A stretch of 64,000 nucleotides of DNA from Actinobacteria bacterium UBA2279 (GTDB lineage Bacteria > Actinomycetota > Coriobacteriia > Anaerosomatales > Anaerosomataceae): assembly GCA_002347365.1 (NCBI GenBank), contig DDWT01000003.1, positions 73,018 through 137,017 on the forward strand. Reading direction: 5' to 3'. The notes under the pieces were generated by a model. That model was given only the letters and a program-made list of their open reading frames with translations, had not been told where the DNA came from and ran no database searches. Within the stretch, counting starts at the first letter, position 1. Each line of letters begins with the position of its first letter. Position numbers and translations under genes: made by a program. Shown piece after piece: positions 60,537 through 64,000 of this stretch.

Positions 60537-61061
60537 ATGTCAGCCAAACGTCTTGTTCTTGGTGTGCTTGCGACGGTGCTTGCGTTCACCGTTGTGGGAT
60601 GCGGAGACGCAACGGATGAGGTCGGTGGCGATTCGACATCGCCGGACAGCAACGAACCGGTCGACTCAACTTTGGAGGTCGATCTGGATTGGCTGGAGGG
60701 TGAGTGGACCGTCCTGACCACGCTTGTGTACGTTGACAATCCAGTGATGGAGCCGGCTGCGAACCAGCCGATGGCCGAATGGGTGTGCGAGATCGACGGG
60801 TCGACCATGTACATGGTCACCGACATGCACACGTATGAGGGCACCATCACGAGCGATGACGGCGAGAACTGGAAGTACGTCGCCAGCTCGACCTATACCG
60901 ACGAAGGCGGCATCGTCTGGACGAGCGCCATCGAGGTGGATGGCATCAAGCAAAGTGACGACACCTTCGTCGGGGAGATGCTGGGCGAGATCTCCTCAGA
61001 CGCCGAGGGGCATCTCTACAGCGCGCAGTGGAGTCTCAACGGCGAGCGTATGGGGGAGTGA
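60537..61061 (+). CDS. Lipoprotein of unknown function
   Basis: Protein of 174 aa from ATG 60537 with GAGGGGGGA upstream. Lipobox VVGC (Cys22), Asp/Ser/Glu linker (to about 48), then a domain starting DLDWLEGEWTVLT and ending SAQWSLNGERMG, rich in Trp and acidic residues; the pattern is reminiscent of lipocalin-like or DUF1579-type beta barrels. Surface-exposed or periplasmic. Converges on the GNAT-like gene. Confidence 0.75.
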   Translation: MSAKRLVLGVLATVLAFTVVGCGDATDEVGGDSTSPDSNEPVDSTLEVDLDWLEGEWTVLTTLVYVDNPVMEPAANQPMAEWVCEIDGSTMYMVTDMHTYEGTITSDDGENWKYVASSTYTDEGGIVWTSAIEVDGIKQSDDTFVGEMLGEISSDAEGHLYSAQWSLNGERMGE

Positions 61062-61067
61062 CGTCCC

Positions 61068-62255
61068 CTACAGCTTGTAGTCCCAGATGCGCCACTTCTT
61101 GTACTCGTAGCCGCCCATGAACTCCGACGCGCGTATGACGAGGTCGTTGTTCTCCAGCAGCAGCGAAGTATCACACCAGTGGTAGCCCTTGGACTGCGCG
61201 TACTGGAGCACCTCATCGAAGAGCAACGCGTCGGTGCCCATACGACGGTAGCCCGGCACTACGCCGAAGAACATCAGCCGCACGCGGGGCAGGTGACGAC
61301 GCGTGGCGAAGAGTCTCGCAAGCCGGACGTAGTCTGAGTCTCCGTACCACTTCCAGCGCGGGAGCAGAGCAACGTTGGGGTCCGGGAAGCAACCCAGCAC
61401 GGCGATCGGCTTGCCGTCGTGATAGGCGAACCGGATGAGTCCCGTGTCGATGATCGGCCTCAGGGCTTCCACGAGAACGTCAGCCTCCCAGTCGACGATC
61501 GGGAGGAACCCCCAGTTCTCGGCCCACGCCTGGTTGTAGATCTCGAGGATGAGTTTGACCTCGGCCTCGAGGTTCTTCATCACGACGCATCGCGTTTCAA
61601 TCCCGCCGCGCTTGCTGACGAGGCCGGCTACGCGCGTGAGGCGCTCGCTCGCGGGTTGGGTGAGATCGATCAGGTAGGCGACGTAATCTTTGGCCTTCGA
61701 GAAGCCGTAGCGCTCGATGAACTCGGCGTAGTACGGCGGGTTGTACGTGTGCTCGACGTACACGTCCTGGTCGAAGCCCTCGATCAGGCAGGCTTGCCGT
61801 TCGTGCGTCATGTTGGAGTACTCGCCCGGTCCGCGAAGTACCTCGGCGCCGTGCGCCTTGCACCAGTCGCGTGCCACGTCGAGAAGCTTCTCGGCGACGG
61901 CGTAGTCTTCGATGACCTCGAAGAAGCCGAAGAAGCCGAACTTGCCGCCCCAGTACTCGTCGATGCGCTGGTTGACGACCGCCGAGACACGCCCTACGGG
62001 CTCGCCGTTGCGGTACGCCATGAAGTGCGTCGCCTGAGCGGTCCTGTGGTACGGGTGATCGGGCATCAGCAGGCCTTGCATGCCGAGCAGCTTGTTGCCG
62101 AGCAGGTCCGCGTCCAGCTGGGGCGTCCAGTGCTCGTCGCCCTTGTAGAGACGGTACGGGAAGTGGACGAACTCCTTGAGCCTGGGGTCGCCGGGGGGCA
62201 TCTGTGTGATCGTGATGTCGGTGGTCTTTGTCGCTGACTCAGATTCCCCGCTCAT
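61068..62255 (-). CDS. GNAT-fold acyltransferase-like protein
   Basis: Protein of 395 aa. Start TITQMPPGDPRLKEFVHFPY, then LYKGDEHWTPQLDADL, GKFGFFGFFEVIEDYAVAE, RGPGEYSNMTHERQACLIEG, YGFSKAKDYVAYLID and the acyl-CoA-binding-like GVVPGYRRMGTDALL. This matches a widespread uncharacterised family (YghO-like) with two GNAT halves, often near lipid or membrane genes. Donor and acceptor are unknown. It diverges from the acyltransferase gene at 62370. Confidence 0.8.
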   Translation of the reverse strand: MSGESESATKTTDITITQMPPGDPRLKEFVHFPYRLYKGDEHWTPQLDADLLGNKLLGMQGLLMPDHPYHRTAQATHFMAYRNGEPVGRVSAVVNQRIDEYWGGKFGFFGFFEVIEDYAVAEKLLDVARDWCKAHGAEVLRGPGEYSNMTHERQACLIEGFDQDVYVEHTYNPPYYAEFIERYGFSKAKDYVAYLIDLTQPASERLTRVAGLVSKRGGIETRCVVMKNLEAEVKLILEIYNQAWAENWGFLPIVDWEADVLVEALRPIIDTGLIRFAYHDGKPIAVLGCFPDPNVALLPRWKWYGDSDYVRLARLFATRRHLPRVRLMFFGVVPGYRRMGTDALLFDEVLQYAQSKGYHWCDTSLLLENNDLVIRASEFMGGYEYKKWRIWDYKL

Positions 62256-62369
62256 TGCATCTCCCTGTCCGGCTGCTGCAGTTGGCTTCGAGCGTAGCAG
62301 AGACGCCGCGAGCCGACGAGCATCCTGCTACACTTCAATCAGCGTCCGCAGGAGGGAGCGCGAAAGCGG

Positions 62370-63263
62370 ATGGACCTCAGCTCGATCTCAAACAGTAGGT
62401 GGGCGACCGGACTCGTGCTGGGCGTCGGTAGGGCCGTGCCTCCGGGTATCGGCCATCGCCTGGCTCGCCACACTGCGTCGCGCATCACAGCCAACCGGGA
62501 TGACCCCATGGTGCAGGCGGTCCGGGCCAACCAGTGGATGGCTTCGGGCGGCACGTTGACCGGCGACGCTCTTGATGCTGCCGTTCTCGAAGCGTTCGAA
62601 TACAGCGGCCGGTTCCTTTACGACCTCTATCACGTGATGGACGACCCGGACTCACTAATGGGGATGGTGGAAGTTGACGAGACTTTCGAGCGCGTCCTCG
62701 CTGACGATAGAGAGCGGCCGCATGTCTTCGCCGGCGTCCATCTCGGCAATTTCGATTTGATCGGCCGAGCGCTCGGACATCACGGGTGGAAGCAGCAGCT
62801 ACTCAGCATCGCTGACCCGAACGGCGGCTATCAATGGCAGAACGAGATGCGCGAGCGGTATGGGTTTGATGTGACACCGGTGAGCATCGAAGCGTTGAAG
62901 CGCGCCGCGCGCAGACTCGCCGACGGGGCCTCGGTCACGACCGGCCTCGACAGGCCATTGCTCGACGCGAAACAGCTCCCAAGGTTCTTCGGCAGGCCTG
63001 CGCCTCTGCCGTTGCTGCACATACGTCTCGCGATGCGTGCGAAGGTTCCTGTGGTCGTGATCTCGTCCATCCTTGGAGAGAATGGCAAGTACCGGTTGCA
63101 GGCTTCGGAGCCGATCGAGATGGAGACCAGCGGCGATACCGCCTCGGCCATGATCGTCAACGGCGAGCGCGCGCTGCGTGAAGCTGAGACACTGATCGCC
63201 GGAGCGCCCCGTCAGTGGGCGATGCCGCATGCCGTGTGGCCCGATCTTGTTGGGACCGTCTAG
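62370..63263 (+). CDS. LpxL/HtrB-like lysophospholipid acyltransferase
   Basis: Protein of 297 aa. Motif HLGNFDLIGRAL is the HxxxxD/E-type acyltransferase site in the LpxL family form, followed by ALKRAARRLADGASVTTGLD and FFGRPAPLPLLHIRLAMRAK. In actinobacteria such enzymes acylate phosphatidylinositol mannosides (PatA-like). With the CDP-alcohol transferase 36 nt downstream, a role in phosphoinositide or glycolipid synthesis is likely. Ribosome site AGGAGGG is rather far from the ATG, so a start a few codons away is possible. Confidence 0.82.
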   Translation: MDLSSISNSRWATGLVLGVGRAVPPGIGHRLARHTASRITANRDDPMVQAVRANQWMASGGTLTGDALDAAVLEAFEYSGRFLYDLYHVMDDPDSLMGMVEVDETFERVLADDRERPHVFAGVHLGNFDLIGRALGHHGWKQQLLSIADPNGGYQWQNEMRERYGFDVTPVSIEALKRAARRLADGASVTTGLDRPLLDAKQLPRFFGRPAPLPLLHIRLAMRAKVPVVVISSILGENGKYRLQASEPIEMETSGDTASAMIVNGERALREAETLIAGAPRQWAMPHAVWPDLVGTV

Positions 63264-63299
63264 CTGGAGCGCCCGAGCGGCGCGCGAAGGGAAGCCTGC

Positions 63300-63980
63300 A
63301 TGAGCCCGGAGATGGAAGACATCAAGAAGCACAAGCGCGAAAACGACATGCTGCTCGGACCGCTCGAGCGACCTGCGCTGCAGTATCTCGCCAGGACCAG
63401 CCCGAAGTGGATCACTCCTGATGTGCTGACCACTGTCGGTACGCTGGGCAGTGTGGCCATCTTCGTCGGCTACGCGCTCAGCAATCACAGCATCTGGTGG
63501 CTGTGGCTGGTCAACCTTGGCTTCATCGTCAACTGGTATGGCGACAGCCTCGACGGCACTCTCGCACGCTACCGCAAGATCGAGCGGCCGAAGTTCGGCT
63601 TCTACATCGATCATACGGTGGACGCCGTGAGCGAGTTCTTGACCATCATCGGCATAGGCGTCTCACCGTTCCTGCGACTGGATATCGCGGCGTTCGCGCT
63701 CATCGGCTATCTGCTCATGAGCGTCCACGTGTACGTGCGAACCTGCGTCGAGGGCGTCTTCAAGATCAGCTACTCGAAGGTCGGACCCACCGAGATGCGC
63801 GCCATCATCATGCTCGTGAACGTCGCGATCTTCTTCGCTTCCGACTTCTTCTTGAAAGACCTGGCACTCGGTCTCAAGCCGTTCGACTGGATCGGCGCCG
63901 GTCTTGCGGCGGTAATGGGTATCGCCTTCTTGGTTACGTCGTGGCGTGAGGCGGTTCGTCTCGCGCGACTCGGAGGGTAG
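63300..63980 (+). CDS. CDP-alcohol phosphatidyltransferase
   Basis: Protein of 226 aa with five or six TM helices. The family signature D-x2-DG-x2-AR-x9-G-x3-D-x3-D is complete in GDSLDGTLARYRKIERPKFG followed by FYIDHTVD. It moves a phosphatidyl group from CDP-diacylglycerol to an alcohol (inositol phosphate, glycerol phosphate or similar). Forms an operon with the LpxL-like gene. An ATG at 63994 near the window end could open another gene but too little is visible. Confidence 0.92.
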   Translation: MSPEMEDIKKHKRENDMLLGPLERPALQYLARTSPKWITPDVLTTVGTLGSVAIFVGYALSNHSIWWLWLVNLGFIVNWYGDSLDGTLARYRKIERPKFGFYIDHTVDAVSEFLTIIGIGVSPFLRLDIAAFALIGYLLMSVHVYVRTCVEGVFKISYSKVGPTEMRAIIMLVNVAIFFASDFFLKDLALGLKPFDWIGAGLAAVMGIAFLVTSWREAVRLARLGG

Positions 63981-64000
63981 GCGAGCACAACACATGAGCG

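Noticed and set aside
63994..64000. ATG near the right edge as start of a new gene
   Set aside because: Only seven bases are visible and no ribosome site is clear.

Overview
The window is a high-G+C bacterial chromosome segment with dense genes, many 1-4 nt start/stop overlaps and frequent GTG starts. The best guess is an anaerobic actinomycetote of the Coriobacteriia/OPB41 type. Reasons: a complete bacterial V-type ATPase operon, an NfnAB-like ferredoxin:NADP+ transhydrogenase, a large multihaem c-type cytochrome, DUF362/ApbE redox proteins, CCA-encoding tRNAs, and a housekeeping block (rsmI, abrB-like, metG, tatD, yabE-like, rsmA, veg, ispE, spoVG, glmU, prs, ctc/rplY, pth) ordered as in Bacillota. 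The lineage is inferred from gene content only. I saw no rRNA, CRISPR array, transposase or phage genes.

Layout. 1-2151: two tRNA 3'-end copies, each followed by a hairpin, flank a cell-wall adhesin (DUF3494 plus DUF11-like, LPKTA sorting signal) and its own class-D-like sortase. 2200-3569: a DUF1611 (DgcN-like) gene behind a hairpin-rich leader. 3793-9135: a membrane PAS histidine kinase, an OmpR/HAMP-kinase two-component pair and two small exported proteins. 9228-12627 (minus): an HD-GYP protein lacking one metal ligand, and a HEAT-repeat protein that seems to share its N-terminal domain. 12784-17345: an ImmA/IrrE-like protein with a broken HExxH, a ROK kinase, a DUF362 ferredoxin protein and two membrane proteins. 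17335-29177: the Bacillota-like housekeeping block, with tRNA-Gln(UUG) before glmU.

29181-34319: an M23 endopeptidase, a DUF4870-like protein, ApbE and NfnAB. 34435-38316: a LytTR response regulator translationally coupled to a DUF916/WxL-interacting-like Ig-fold protein, followed by three small exported beta-rich proteins on the other strand. LytTR/AlgR-type boxes lie upstream of the first of these. I consider this the most interesting candidate system in the window. 38409-41558: the UPF0210/ACT pair, DUF951 and a degenerate M23-like membrane protein.

41752-50692: the V-ATPase operon (G/H-I-K-E-C-F-A-B-small membrane protein-D). Its K subunit carries the residues that bind Na+ in the Enterococcus rotor ring, and a 64-aa two-TM protein sits between B and D. 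50884-58640 (minus): TldD/TldE, an NlpC/P60 hydrolase, and a 943-aa cytochrome with 15 CXXCH and one terminal CXXCK, with a membrane-anchored partner. 58845-64000: initiator tRNA, a soluble histidine kinase with five 33-residue coiled-coil repeats, a lipoprotein, a GNAT-like protein, an LpxL-like acyltransferase and a CDP-alcohol phosphatidyltransferase.
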